Source: Kiloniellaceae bacterium
Lineage (GTDB): Bacteria > Pseudomonadota > Alphaproteobacteria > Kiloniellales > Kiloniellaceae
Assembly (NCBI GenBank): GCA_009377535.1
Contig: WHTV01000041.1
Location: forward strand, 1-34,618
DNA length: 34,618 bases
Reading direction: 5' to 3'
Under the pieces are notes generated by a model that did no database searches, was not told where the DNA came from, and saw only the letters and a program-made list of their open reading frames with translations. The position numbers and the translations under genes were made by a program. Positions 1 through 8,228 of this stretch are shown piece after piece (positions within the stretch are counted from its first letter, which is position 1; every line of letters begins with the position of its first letter).

Positions 1-393
1 CGAGGCATTGTCGACGACGATGATCTCGATGGAGTTGAAGGCGGATCTCTCTCGAATCCGATCGAGGGAGGAGAGCAGCCGGGAAAGACGCGGCGCCCGA
101 TCCTTGGTGCAGATCGCAATGCTGAGGCTCGGGAGCGGCGACCCCGCGGGGGGCCGCCGCTCCAGCAGTTCATCCTCAACCTTCGCGGCGAGAATACGGG
201 CGGCGAGGCGCTCGTCCGCGAGCGCATTGAGCCGCTCCGTTGAGAGAACTGAGCCAAGCGGCATGGCGATCATTTCGAACCCGATCAGCCGGTCATGCCA
301 GCGGGCGATCAGGCCGATGCCATCTTCTCCCGGCGTCAATTCGATCGGCGCCAGGGATTTCGTCAGCTCGATCTCGACAAGCCTGTAGCCCAT
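1..393 (-). CDS. Glycosyltransferase family 2 protein, N-terminal part (runs off left edge)
   Basis: The minus-strand frame starts at ATG 393 and stays open to the window edge (131 codons). The first ~90 residues form an N-terminal region that I do not recognise. From about residue 91 a GT-A glycosyltransferase fold begins, with SLSIAICTKDRAPRLSRLL followed by IEIIVVDNAS, the usual nucleotide-sugar binding start of GT2 enzymes. The ATG lies four bases after the stop of the ABC exporter gene, so the two genes are co-transcribed. It probably transfers a sugar in assembly of a surface polysaccharide. The catalytic half is outside the window, so donor and acceptor cannot be guessed. Confidence 0.85.
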   Translation of the reverse strand, partial: MGYRLVEIELTKSLAPIELTPGEDGIGLIARWHDRLIGFEMIAMPLGSVLSTERLNALADERLAARILAAKVEDELLERRPPAGSPLPSLSIAICTKDRAPRLSRLLSSLDRIRERSAFNSIEIIVVDNAS

Positions 394-397
394 CGCG

Positions 398-2200
398 TCA
401 GCTCGCGCCCGCTGCGGCGCGTCCATGCTGGAATTCGTGGAGCCTTGAGAACTGGCCTGGACGTTGCAGGAGCTGATCCGGCGATCCCATCTCGACCACG
501 CGCCCTTCGGCCATGACGATGATCTGATCAGCCGATTGGACCGTGGACAGGCGGTGGGCGATAACGACCACAGTGCGATCATGCGAGTATTGCTCGAGCG
601 CAATCTGGAACGCCTGCTCAGTTTCGACGTCGAGCGCGTTCGTGGCCTCGTCGAGGAGCAGAATATCCGGATTGCGGAGGATTGTTCGGGCGAGCGCGAT
701 CCGCTGCCGCTGGCCGCCGGACAGACGCATTCCCTGATCGCCAATTCTTGTATCATAGCCCTCCGGAAACGAGCGGATGAAGTCGTCCGCCTTCGCGATA
801 CGAGCCGCCTCGCAGATATCGGCGAGGCTGGAATTGAGACCGCCGTAGGCAATGTTGGCCGCTATCGAATCGTTAAAGAGAGAGACCTCCTGCGACATCA
901 GCGCGAGGCGCTTGCGCCAGCTGTGGAGATCGAAGGCAGGAAGCGGCATGCCATCGGCGAGAACCTCGCCGCTGGTGGGGTCCATGAAGCGAAAAAGCAG
1001 CGCCATCACCGTCGACTTGCCGGCGCCGGACTCGCCCACGATCGCCGTGGTCTTGCCCACGGGGATGCTGAAGGAGACGTCCTGCAGCGCCAGCGGCTGA
1101 CCGGGGGCGTAGCGAAATGAGACGTCGCGGAACTCGACCGCCGTGGCGATCGGAGGCGCCGAAAGGTGCCCTTGGTCGAGGAGGGGCCGTTCTGTTGCGT
1201 GCAGGAAGTTCTCCACGTCGTCAATAGCACCGGCGAGACCATCCAGCGCGATCTTGGATTGCAGCAGTTCCCGCGTGGGCCCCTGGAGACGGTAGAGGAG
1301 CGACAGAAAGGCAGCCAAGGCAGCAATGCCGACGCTCGCCGAGTCCGCCACCACTATCAGCGCGCCGATCAGGATCGTGATCGAGATCTCCGAAAGGGGC
1401 GTCGGCGTCGCCCAAAGCATATCGAGCCGCAGCAGGCGGCGACGCACGCGGTCCGATGTCTGCCGAAACCGCTGAAGCTCGTAGTTCTCCCGAGCAAAGG
1501 CGCGGATGACCTGCAGCGAGTTGATGCTTTCCCACATGCGCAAGCCGAACTGCTTGTTCTCCTCCACCACAGCCCTACCCGTCCTGTCCGCGTAGCGAGC
1601 GGCCAAGCGAACGGCCGAAACGGCAAAGAGCAGGAACACCATCGACAGCAAGGTCAGCCGAACGGAGATCACCAGCATCAAGAGCATAAAGACGACGAAG
1701 GTGCAGGAGCAGACCATCAGCCGATAAGCCAGACTGAGGCCCTCGCTGACCTTCCAGGTATTGTTGGCAATCGTCGTGACGATGTCGGTGCGCTTGTTTT
1801 CCGCCCGGTAGTCGATGCATGAGGTTATTGTCTGATCAAATACCCTCGACCGCAGCTGATGGGCGACAGTGCCTTCCACGTAGCGAGTCACCCAGGTGTT
1901 GATGAGATGTACTGCGTTCTTGAGGAGAATGCTGAGACAGAGCACACCGACCAGGAATGCGGTCACCAGGTGCGCGGGAACCGGTGCCAGAAGCCAGTCA
2001 AAGAGCGGCTGCCAGCTGCCGGGCTGGGGGGTCGATGCGCCCAGGCTCTGGATCAGGGGAATGAAGAGAAAGAGACCCGCACCTTCCAGTGCCGCACCGC
2101 CTAGACCGAGTGCCACCACCGTCGGCCCGGCCCAGGCGGGCGCCGCCGCCAGCCGGAAAAGCCGGCGCAGGTGTGTGAACAAGGGCAGTCTCAAGATCAC
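398..2200 (-). CDS. ABC exporter, fused membrane and ATPase domains (MsbA-like)
   Basis: This 600-residue half-transporter has an N-terminal six-helix membrane domain (about residues 20-310) and a C-terminal ATP-binding domain (about 345-590). The Walker A motif GESGAGKST, the signature LSGGQRQR and the Walker B ILLLDEATNALD with its D-loop are all present, and AHRLSTV supplies the switch histidine. Length and layout match type IV ABC exporters such as MsbA and lipid-linked or polysaccharide exporters. Its ATG overlaps the stop of the upstream glycosyltransferase (ATGA) and a second glycosyltransferase follows after four bases. This context suggests export or flipping of a glycan or glycolipid at the inner membrane. 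The substrate is inference. Confidence 0.93.
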   Translation of the reverse strand: MILRLPLFTHLRRLFRLAAAPAWAGPTVVALGLGGAALEGAGLFLFIPLIQSLGASTPQPGSWQPLFDWLLAPVPAHLVTAFLVGVLCLSILLKNAVHLINTWVTRYVEGTVAHQLRSRVFDQTITSCIDYRAENKRTDIVTTIANNTWKVSEGLSLAYRLMVCSCTFVVFMLLMLVISVRLTLLSMVFLLFAVSAVRLAARYADRTGRAVVEENKQFGLRMWESINSLQVIRAFARENYELQRFRQTSDRVRRRLLRLDMLWATPTPLSEISITILIGALIVVADSASVGIAALAAFLSLLYRLQGPTRELLQSKIALDGLAGAIDDVENFLHATERPLLDQGHLSAPPIATAVEFRDVSFRYAPGQPLALQDVSFSIPVGKTTAIVGESGAGKSTVMALLFRFMDPTSGEVLADGMPLPAFDLHSWRKRLALMSQEVSLFNDSIAANIAYGGLNSSLADICEAARIAKADDFIRSFPEGYDTRIGDQGMRLSGGQRQRIALARTILRNPDILLLDEATNALDVETEQAFQIALEQYSHDRTVVVIAHRLSTVQSADQIIVMAEGRVVEMGSPDQLLQRPGQFSRLHEFQHGRAAAGAS

Positions 2201-3192
2201 CAGCTGGTCTCCGCATAAGGCGGCCGAAACTCGGCGCTCTTGCTCATCAGTCGTCTTATACGCGCCTTGACCCAGGGGGGAACCAATCTAGCCCGGCAGT
2301 ACAATTCCAACATCTCAGGCAAGCGGTAGACCGCCAGCCGTGGCTCCAGGACGAAGATGACCTTCATCATCGCCCAGGCGGCGGAGAGCTGCCCGCAGAT
2401 CAGGGCCCTCACCGCCAGCCACTGGGCCATGTCGATCAAATGGGCATCGAGCTCAGTCGCAAATTGCGGATATTTCTGGCGGAATTCAGTGAGGACGATG
2501 TCGCATGAGCGAAGCATCTGCATGACGTCGCTGGACATGTTGTTGTTCGTCAGCCGGTAGCCGACAAGAAACTGGGGTACGACTCGGAACTCAAAGTTCT
2601 CGGCAATCCTGAAGCACATCAGGAGATCCTCGCAGCCCTGCGCGCGCCGTGCCCTCAAGGACGCATCGAAATGACCGGCCAGGTCGTAGGCAGAGCGGCG
2701 CAGGAGCATCGAACTGCCGTTGCCGACAAAGTTGCTTCTGCACATGTCGCGAAGCACATGGCCTTCGGCGGTCGGCCGATGGTGCAAGGAGGTTACCCGG
2801 CCGTCCTCGTCGACGTGCGCGGGCCAGCAGTAAACCAGACCCACCGAAGGCCCGCCATTGTGCAGCGCTTGCATCTGGCGTGCGATCTTGGCTGGAGCCC
2901 AGAGATCGTCGGCATCGATGAATGCCAGGAAGGTTGCGCACGTGGAAGCGGCGCCGAAATTGCGAGCGGCAGCAACGCCGCTGTTTGCCTGCCGCAAAAG
3001 ACGGATGCGGCGATCTTTCGCTGCGTAAGCGGCCACGATAGACGGCGAACGGTCTGTCGAGCCGTCATCCACAACGATGATGTCCAGTGCTTGATAAGTC
3101 TGCCTAGAGACGCTCGCAAGAGTTGCGCCGATAGTCGCCTCTGCGTTGAACATCGGTATCACAACGCCGACAGCGTCGTTGATCTGAGTCAT
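2197..3192 (-). CDS. Glycosyltransferase family 2 protein
   Basis: The protein of 331 residues starts GVVIPMFNAEATIGATLASV and continues IIVVDDGSTDRS, the classic GT2 opening. A DxD-type metal site lies in FIDADDLW, and the later stretch GCEDLLMCFRIAE resembles the ED acceptor-side motif of GT2 enzymes. I chose ATG 3192 because the protein fold begins a few residues later and a GGAGGGGG stretch lies about 15 bases upstream. An upstream in-frame ATG at 3255 would add 21 unremarkable residues. It overlaps the ABC exporter start by four bases and seems to be the first gene of the three-gene polysaccharide operon. The sugar specificity is not visible. Confidence 0.9.
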   Translation of the reverse strand: MTQINDAVGVVIPMFNAEATIGATLASVSRQTYQALDIIVVDDGSTDRSPSIVAAYAAKDRRIRLLRQANSGVAAARNFGAASTCATFLAFIDADDLWAPAKIARQMQALHNGGPSVGLVYCWPAHVDEDGRVTSLHHRPTAEGHVLRDMCRSNFVGNGSSMLLRRSAYDLAGHFDASLRARRAQGCEDLLMCFRIAENFEFRVVPQFLVGYRLTNNNMSSDVMQMLRSCDIVLTEFRQKYPQFATELDAHLIDMAQWLAVRALICGQLSAAWAMMKVIFVLEPRLAVYRLPEMLELYCRARLVPPWVKARIRRLMSKSAEFRPPYAETSW

Positions 3193-3399
3193 TCGGGCTT
3201 CTGTTGTCCCCCTCCGAAGGCCAGGGTGCATCCAGCACGATAGATACGGCGTCAACCATAGCGCTGTTCTTCAGACGGAAGGTCGCGACAAATTGGAGGC
3301 GCATTCATGGCGGATTCAAGGCAGTTCCGGCCTGATTGGAACAACCCGAAGGTGCGCATCATATTCGCGAAGTCTGCCGCACAACTCAACCGTAGGTAA

Positions 3400-3681
3400 C
3401 TGTCGTGCGAAGTGCTCGACCTAGCACGCCGCGACGCCAAGCGCGTGCCGGTGGGCAGGTGTGGAGACAGCAACCCCCTGATGGTGAAGCTGGCGCGCCG
3501 GGGCAGACAGGTCGTGCGCCTCCTGGCCGGCGACGCGGACATCCTCGGCCGTGCCGGCGCGGAGGTCGCCGCGCTGCAGGCCGCCGGCATTCCGGTCTCC
3601 GTGGTGCTGGGCGGCACGCCGTCTGTCGGCGGCACCGCCGCGACGTCGCTGCCGCAGATTCCCGCCCGGCGCTCGGCCTGA
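3400..3681 (+). pseudogene. Remnant of a uroporphyrinogen-III C-methyltransferase (CobA/CysG-type)
   Basis: A plus-strand frame without a good start (GTG at 3412; TAA just upstream at 3397) encodes VLDLARRDAKRVPVGR, then LARRGRQVVRLLAGDADILG and AEVAALQAAGIPVSVVLGGT. These match, in order, the early part of SAM-dependent uroporphyrinogen methyltransferases, where the canonical text is roughly VVRLKGGDPFIFGRGGEE followed by AGIPFEVVPG. Here GGDP has become AGDAD and the frame ends at about 93 codons, against about 250 in the family. The amino end and more than half of the carboxyl end are missing. I read it as debris at the edge of the inserted block that starts at 3692. Confidence 0.7.
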
Positions 3682-3691
3682 GGCGAGAGCG

Positions 3692-4456
3692 CTATTCGGT
3701 GAGGCTGCCGTAGATCAGCGACGCGCCGCCGATCACGATGAGCGCTTCGATGAAGAGCGTGTGGATGCGGATGTCGGTGCGCGTCACTATCCAGGCGGCG
3801 ACCCAGGTGCCGGGGATAGTGCAGAGACCCATCACCACGGCGATGAAGAAGAGCGAGAGCGTCAGCGCGTCGAGGCTGCCGAAGAAGACGATCTTGCCGA
3901 AGTTCACGATGACGGCGATGGCGGCATCCGTTGCCAGCAGCGCCGGCCCGGCGAGGCCGAAGCCCATGAGGATGGGCAGCACCAGCATGCCGGCCCCGAC
4001 AATGATGCTGGAAAGGAAGCCGAAGGCACCGGACACGGCGATCACCGTCGGCTTGCTGGGCTCCATCATGCGCCCGGCGGTCCAGCGCCGCAGCGGCACC
4101 GAGGCGATCAGGATGATACCGAGCAGGCCTTGCACCAGGTCGGACTCCATGCGCACGTAGAGCAGTGCGCCCAGCGCCGAGGCCGGCACCGCCGTGCCGG
4201 CGATCAGCGCGATGCGCTTTGGCTGCAGGTATTTGCGGTAGAACCACGCGCGGCTCGCGTTGTTGATCAGCATGAGCACCGAGATCACCGGGATCACGGC
4301 CTTGGGGCCGATGATCGGGGTGATGAAGAGGGTGATGATCATCCCCGAGCCGACGCCGCTCATGCCGCCGAGCGCCGCCGCGACGAAGCAGACGGCGATC
4401 GCGATGAGGACGGTCAGCGGGGTGAGCCCCGGCAGCAGGTCGTTCAGGGTTTCCAA
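3692..4456 (-). CDS. TauE/SafE-type sulfite/organosulfonate exporter family membrane protein
   Basis: About 254 residues, almost all hydrophobic, with roughly eight membrane segments. The opening CFVAAALGGMSGVGSGMII and the mid-protein FLSSIIVGAGMLVLPIL are the two glycine-rich repeats of the TauE/SafE family. No ATG fits the start of the homologous region. The TTG at 4456 has GAGGCGG about ten bases upstream and follows the upstream gene stop by 14 bases, so I use it. It is the last gene of the operon 7289-3692 behind two MmgE/PrpD genes. Members export sulfite, sulfoacetate or other small anions. Here export of a by-product or uptake of a related anion is inference. Confidence 0.85.
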   Translation of the reverse strand: METLNDLLPGLTPLTVLIAIAVCFVAAALGGMSGVGSGMIITLFITPIIGPKAVIPVISVLMLINNASRAWFYRKYLQPKRIALIAGTAVPASALGALLYVRMESDLVQGLLGIILIASVPLRRWTAGRMMEPSKPTVIAVSGAFGFLSSIIVGAGMLVLPILMGFGLAGPALLATDAAIAVIVNFGKIVFFGSLDALTLSLFFIAVVMGLCTIPGTWVAAWIVTRTDIRIHTLFIEALIVIGGASLIYGSLTE

Positions 4457-4470
4457 GTCGGGCGACCGCC

Positions 4471-5859
4471 TCAGGCGCCCGGCTGGCGCAGCGGCGTGGC
4501 GGAGAAGCCGCCGGCGGCGCCGAACAGGCCGGTCGCGAAGTCGGCCAGCATCTCTGCGGCGCCTGCGGGGCGCCCGGCGAAGACGAGGTTGGCGCGCGCC
4601 TTGGCCAACAGGTCTCCGCGGCTCATCGGCTCGCGGGTGCCGCCGCGCAGCTGGCCCTGGCGCTCCTCCACCACGCGACCGTCGATGAGCTCGGCGCGGA
4701 TGTGGCCGGTGTAGTTGGCCGGGTACTCGTTGTCGGGATCGATCACGTAGGTGACCTTGCCGGCCAACGCCAGGGCGCGCGGATCGCGCACGGCTGCCTC
4801 GGTGAACTGCGCGAGGCCGGCGTCGCCATAGAGCAGGCCGGCGGCGACGCAATAGGGCGAGGAGAACTTCGCCGCATAGGCGGTCGGCGGGCTCTGCTTG
4901 TCCGCCAGCGGCTCCCACAGGCGGTGCACCGTGCCCTCGCCGACCTCGCAGATGATGGCCTTGATGTCCTCCGGCCTGACACCCTGGCGGCCGAGGCGCA
5001 GGGCGCAGTCGATGTAGGGCTGGGTCATGGTGCCGCAGGCGTAGGGCTTGAAGGCGACCCGGGCGGCCTCCCAGCGGCTGCCCAGATCGGCGGTGAGCGG
5101 CGCGAAGTCCGGCTTGATGGAGGGCGCAAAGGCGCTGAACAGGCCGTGGGTACCCTCGAAGACGGTGGCCGGCCCGCGGAAGCCGGCCGCACCCATCTGC
5201 GCCGCGCGCAGTCCCGCCTGCGCCGCCCAGCCGGGATGCATGCGCTTGGTCCAGGTGCCGTCGGCGAGATACTCGATGATGCCGGAGGCCATGCTGCCGG
5301 CGACGCCCAGGGTGTCGCGGATCTGCGTCCTGTTCTGGCTCATCGCCGCGGCAATGCCGGCGGCCGCCCCCATGGCGCCGAGGATGGCCGTCGGGTGGAA
5401 GCCGGCGGCGTGCACCGCCTTCTGCGCGACGAGGCCGAGGCGGCAGGCGACCTCGATGCCGACCACCACACCCTTGGCGACCTCCGACGCCGGCAGCTTC
5501 AGCAGTTCGCCGGCGGCGAAGAGCGCCGGCACGATGACCACGCCGGAGTGCACCGGGCAGCCCTCGTAGGTGTTGTCGTAGTCCTCGCCGTGGCCGCAGG
5601 TGCCGTTGATGACGGCGGCGGCGGCGCTCTCGAAGCCGTCGGTCAGGCCGAACACCGTGCAGTCGCCACGCTGGTCGAAGGCCTTGCGCACGGCCCGCCC
5701 GTAGTCCGTCTCCAGCGCCGCGACCGACAGCCCGATGGTGTCGATGATGGTGTTCTCGGCCTCGCGGCGCGCCGCCTCCGGAATGTCATCGACGCGGAGG
5801 CCCTCGATCCAGGTGGCGAGGGTTTCCGAGACGGTCGAAGCTGTGCTGTCTGCGGCCAT
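4471..5859 (-). CDS. MmgE/PrpD family protein (copy B)
   Basis: The 462-residue protein has the all-helical MmgE/PrpD fold, seen in the GHGEDYDNTYEGCPVHSG stretch (about 88-107) and WTKRMHPGWAAQ (about 205), whose Lys and His correspond to the catalytic region of cis-aconitate decarboxylase and 2-methylcitrate dehydratase. FKPYACGTM follows at about 270. Known family activities are dehydration of 2-methylcitrate, decarboxylation of cis-aconitate and epimerisation of iminodisuccinate. It is very similar along its length to the gene directly upstream (5886-7289), which suggests tandem duplication. AAAGGAT lies seven bases before ATG 5859. The reaction cannot be assigned from sequence alone. Confidence 0.9.
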   Translation of the reverse strand: MAADSTASTVSETLATWIEGLRVDDIPEAARREAENTIIDTIGLSVAALETDYGRAVRKAFDQRGDCTVFGLTDGFESAAAAVINGTCGHGEDYDNTYEGCPVHSGVVIVPALFAAGELLKLPASEVAKGVVVGIEVACRLGLVAQKAVHAAGFHPTAILGAMGAAAGIAAAMSQNRTQIRDTLGVAGSMASGIIEYLADGTWTKRMHPGWAAQAGLRAAQMGAAGFRGPATVFEGTHGLFSAFAPSIKPDFAPLTADLGSRWEAARVAFKPYACGTMTQPYIDCALRLGRQGVRPEDIKAIICEVGEGTVHRLWEPLADKQSPPTAYAAKFSSPYCVAAGLLYGDAGLAQFTEAAVRDPRALALAGKVTYVIDPDNEYPANYTGHIRAELIDGRVVEERQGQLRGGTREPMSRGDLLAKARANLVFAGRPAGAAEMLADFATGLFGAAGGFSATPLRQPGA

Positions 5860-5885
5860 GACTGATCCTTTGGACTGACGGAAAG

Positions 5886-7289
5886 CTAGCTGCGGAACCG
5901 GGCGAGCCCGGCGAGGTCTGGCTGGGTGCCGAGGCCCTGGCAGAAAGCGAGCAGCGCCTCGGCCCGCGCCCGCGGCCAGCCGCCGTGGGCGGCGTTGGAG
6001 AAGAACTTGTCGGTGATCTCGGCATCACTCAGCGGCTCGTGCATCCCGCCGCGCATGTGCGGCTGGCGCAGCTCGATCACCGCGCCGTTCGCGAGCGTCA
6101 CCCGGATGTGGCCGCTGTAGTTGCGCGGATACTCGTTGGCCGGATCGATGACGTAGGAGATCTTGCGCGCCAGTGCCAGGATGCGCAGGTCGCGCGCCTT
6201 TTCGTCGGTGAACTGGGCGAGGCCGGCGTCGCCCTCGTAGAAGCCGACCGCCATGCAGTAGGGCATCGAGAACTTGGCGGCATAGCCCGAGGGCGGCTCA
6301 TGCTTGGCGGCCAGCGGCTCCCACAGGCGGTGCACCAGGCCCTCGCCGGTCTCGCAGACGATGGAGACGATGTCCTCGCCGCGGATACCCTGCTGCGCCA
6401 GGCGGATGGTGCAGTCGATGTAGGGGTGGATCATGGTGCCGCAGGCATAGGGCTTGAACACCACCCGCTCCATGTACCAGTCGCGCCCGAGTCTCTCGGT
6501 GAGGTGGCGGTAGTCCGGCTTGGCGCTCGGTGCGAAGGCCTTGAAGAAGCTGTGGCCGCCCTCGAAGACCGTGCGCGGCGCGAAGAAGCCGCTGCGCGCG
6601 ATGAGGGCCGCCTTGTAGCCCGACTGCGCCGCCCAGCCGGGATGCAGCCGCTTGGTCCAGGTCCCGTCAGTCAGGTACTCGATGATGCCGGAGGCCATAG
6701 AGGCAGCGATGCCGAAGGCCATGGTCAGCTGCTGCCGGTCGAGGCCGAGGGCGGTGCCGGCACCGGCGGCCGCGCCGAGAGCGCCGATCACGCCGACAGG
6801 GTGGAAGCAGGCGCGGTGCATGTGGCCGGCCGCGACGTGGTTGAGCCGGCAGACCGCCTCCATGCCGGCGACGACGCCGATCAGGGCGCGCTCGCCGGAA
6901 AGTCCGTAGCGCTCGGCGGCGGCCAGCACGGCGGGGATCACCATGGCGCCGACGCGGATGGGCGCGCCTTCCAGGGTGTCGTCGAAGTCCTCGCCGTGGA
7001 TCGCCACGCCGTTTACCAGCGCGGCACCGGCCGCATCGAGGGCGCGGCTCTGCCCCAGCGCCGTGCAGTTCCCTTCGCTGTCCCAGCCGGCGAGGATCTG
7101 CTGCACGTAGGTCTCGTTGCGCGCGGCGAGGCAGAGGCCGGCGGCGTCCACCAAGTCGCGCAGGGCGACCGCCTGCGCCTGCCCGGAGATGTCGGCCAGC
7201 GCGAGCCCGGCGAGGAAGCGCGCGAAGCCTTCCGAGAGGGTTTCTGTCCCGGCTGCTGCTGCCGCGCCGTTCGTTTCAGCCGAATTCAT
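5886..7289 (-). CDS. MmgE/PrpD family protein (copy A)
   Basis: This 467-residue MmgE/PrpD protein carries IHGEDFDDTLEGAPIRVG, WTKRLHPGWAAQ and FKPYACGTMIHPYID, in the same order and spacing as copy B downstream. It adds about ten residues at the N terminus (Ala-rich, no signal peptide). It is the first gene of the minus-strand operon and faces the SDR gene across a 161-bp divergent region that holds operator-like site A. The two copies may form a heteromer or act on successive intermediates, but this is inference. The start at ATG 7289 has CAGGGA about six bases upstream. A cytoplasmic role in degrading an organic acid imported by the neighbouring transporter is likely. Confidence 0.9.
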   Translation of the reverse strand: MNSAETNGAAAAAGTETLSEGFARFLAGLALADISGQAQAVALRDLVDAAGLCLAARNETYVQQILAGWDSEGNCTALGQSRALDAAGAALVNGVAIHGEDFDDTLEGAPIRVGAMVIPAVLAAAERYGLSGERALIGVVAGMEAVCRLNHVAAGHMHRACFHPVGVIGALGAAAGAGTALGLDRQQLTMAFGIAASMASGIIEYLTDGTWTKRLHPGWAAQSGYKAALIARSGFFAPRTVFEGGHSFFKAFAPSAKPDYRHLTERLGRDWYMERVVFKPYACGTMIHPYIDCTIRLAQQGIRGEDIVSIVCETGEGLVHRLWEPLAAKHEPPSGYAAKFSMPYCMAVGFYEGDAGLAQFTDEKARDLRILALARKISYVIDPANEYPRNYSGHIRVTLANGAVIELRQPHMRGGMHEPLSDAEITDKFFSNAAHGGWPRARAEALLAFCQGLGTQPDLAGLARFRS

Positions 7290-7378
7290 GGTCCCTGCCG
7301 TGCCCCCGGAGGGAGTGCCGCCTTGTCTGCCAAGGCCGCAGGATCGGGGGCGCAGACGATTTCATCTTCGCCAAGAAC

Positions 7379-7395
7379 TGTCAACAATTGACGAT
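7379..7395. promoter_or_regulatory. Operator-like site A in the divergent promoter region
   Basis: TGTCAACAATTGACGAT here matches TGTCGGCAATTGACAAT at 9638-9654 in 14 of 17 positions, although the flanking sequence is unrelated. The site is an imperfect inverted repeat (ACTGTC / GACGAT, seven-base spacer). It includes TTGACG (7388-7393), a possible -35 box for the SDR gene, with a weak CATTCT 17 bases on. A repressor bound here would cover that box. The size and the TGTC/GACA half-sites resemble operators of GntR-family regulators, but no regulator gene is in the window. Confidence 0.55.
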
Positions 7396-7450
7396 ACTGG
7401 TTTTGCCCGTCATTCTCCCGTCCAAGGACCAGAAGGGGAGGCGCAGGACC

Positions 7451-8209
7451 ATGGCGCAGGCAAGAGACGGCCTTCTGGCGGGCAAGGTCGCCTTCATCAC
7501 CGGCGCCTCGCGCCGCATCGGCCGCGCCACGGCGCTGGGCCTGGCGCGCGAGGGGGCCGACCTGCTGCTGAACGCGCGCAGCGCCCACGACGAAGTGGAG
7601 GGCGTCGCCGCGGAGGTGCGCGCGCTCGGCCGCCGTGCTGCCGTGATGATGGGCGACGTCACCGACGAGGCGGCGGTCGCGCGCATGGCTGAGGAAGCGG
7701 CCGCCGCCTTCGGGCGCATCGACATCCTGGTGAACAATGCCGCGATCCGACGCCAGGCCCCCTTCACCGAGATGACCTATGCGGACTGGCGGGAGATCAT
7801 GGCGGTGATCCTCGACGGCGCCTTCCTGATGTGCCGGGCGGTGCTGCCGGTGATGATCGCCGGCGGCGGCGGCACCATCGTGAACATCGGTGGCGTCTCC
7901 GCCCATATCGGCGCGAGGCACCGTGCGCACGTGGCGGCGGCGAAAGCGGGACTCGTCGGGCTCACCAAGGCGCTGGCGGTGGAGTTCGCCGACCGCAACG
8001 TGACGGTGAACTGCGTCGCTCCCGGCAAGATCGGCGGCGAGCGCTCCGCCTCGGCAGGGGTGTCGCCGAAGATGCCGGCCGAGATCCTGCTGGGACGCGA
8101 GGGCGAGATCGAGGAGGCGGCCGGTATGATCGTGGCGCTCTGCCTGCCGCAGGCGCGCTTCATGACCGGCCAGACCGTGCACGTCAGCGGCGGCCTCTAC
8201 ATGCCGTGA
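7451..8209 (+). CDS. SDR-family oxidoreductase with an altered catalytic site
   Basis: The 252-residue protein has the Rossmann dinucleotide motif TGASRRIG (residues 18-25), the acidic turn MGDVTD and NNAA (95-98). The active-site stretch reads GGVSAHIG then AHVAAAKAG, so Ser150 and Lys165 are kept but the catalytic Tyr four residues before Lys is Val161 (codon GTG). It may be a specialised SDR branch, a reversible reaction without the Tyr acid/base, or a binding protein. ATG 7451 follows GGGGAGGCGCAGG. An earlier TTG start at 7388 would begin inside the operator-like site and is rejected. It lies between two MmgE/PrpD transcription units and converges on the one at 8229. Confidence 0.88.
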   Translation: MAQARDGLLAGKVAFITGASRRIGRATALGLAREGADLLLNARSAHDEVEGVAAEVRALGRRAAVMMGDVTDEAAVARMAEEAAAAFGRIDILVNNAAIRRQAPFTEMTYADWREIMAVILDGAFLMCRAVLPVMIAGGGGTIVNIGGVSAHIGARHRAHVAAAKAGLVGLTKALAVEFADRNVTVNCVAPGKIGGERSASAGVSPKMPAEILLGREGEIEEAAGMIVALCLPQARFMTGQTVHVSGGLYMP

Positions 8210-8228
8210 AGCTGCTCCTTGGGGCTGC

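Noticed and set aside
5985-7391. 468-codon plus-strand frame opposite MmgE copy A
   Set aside because: Shadow frame of a high-GC gene; the minus-strand protein is clearly MmgE/PrpD.
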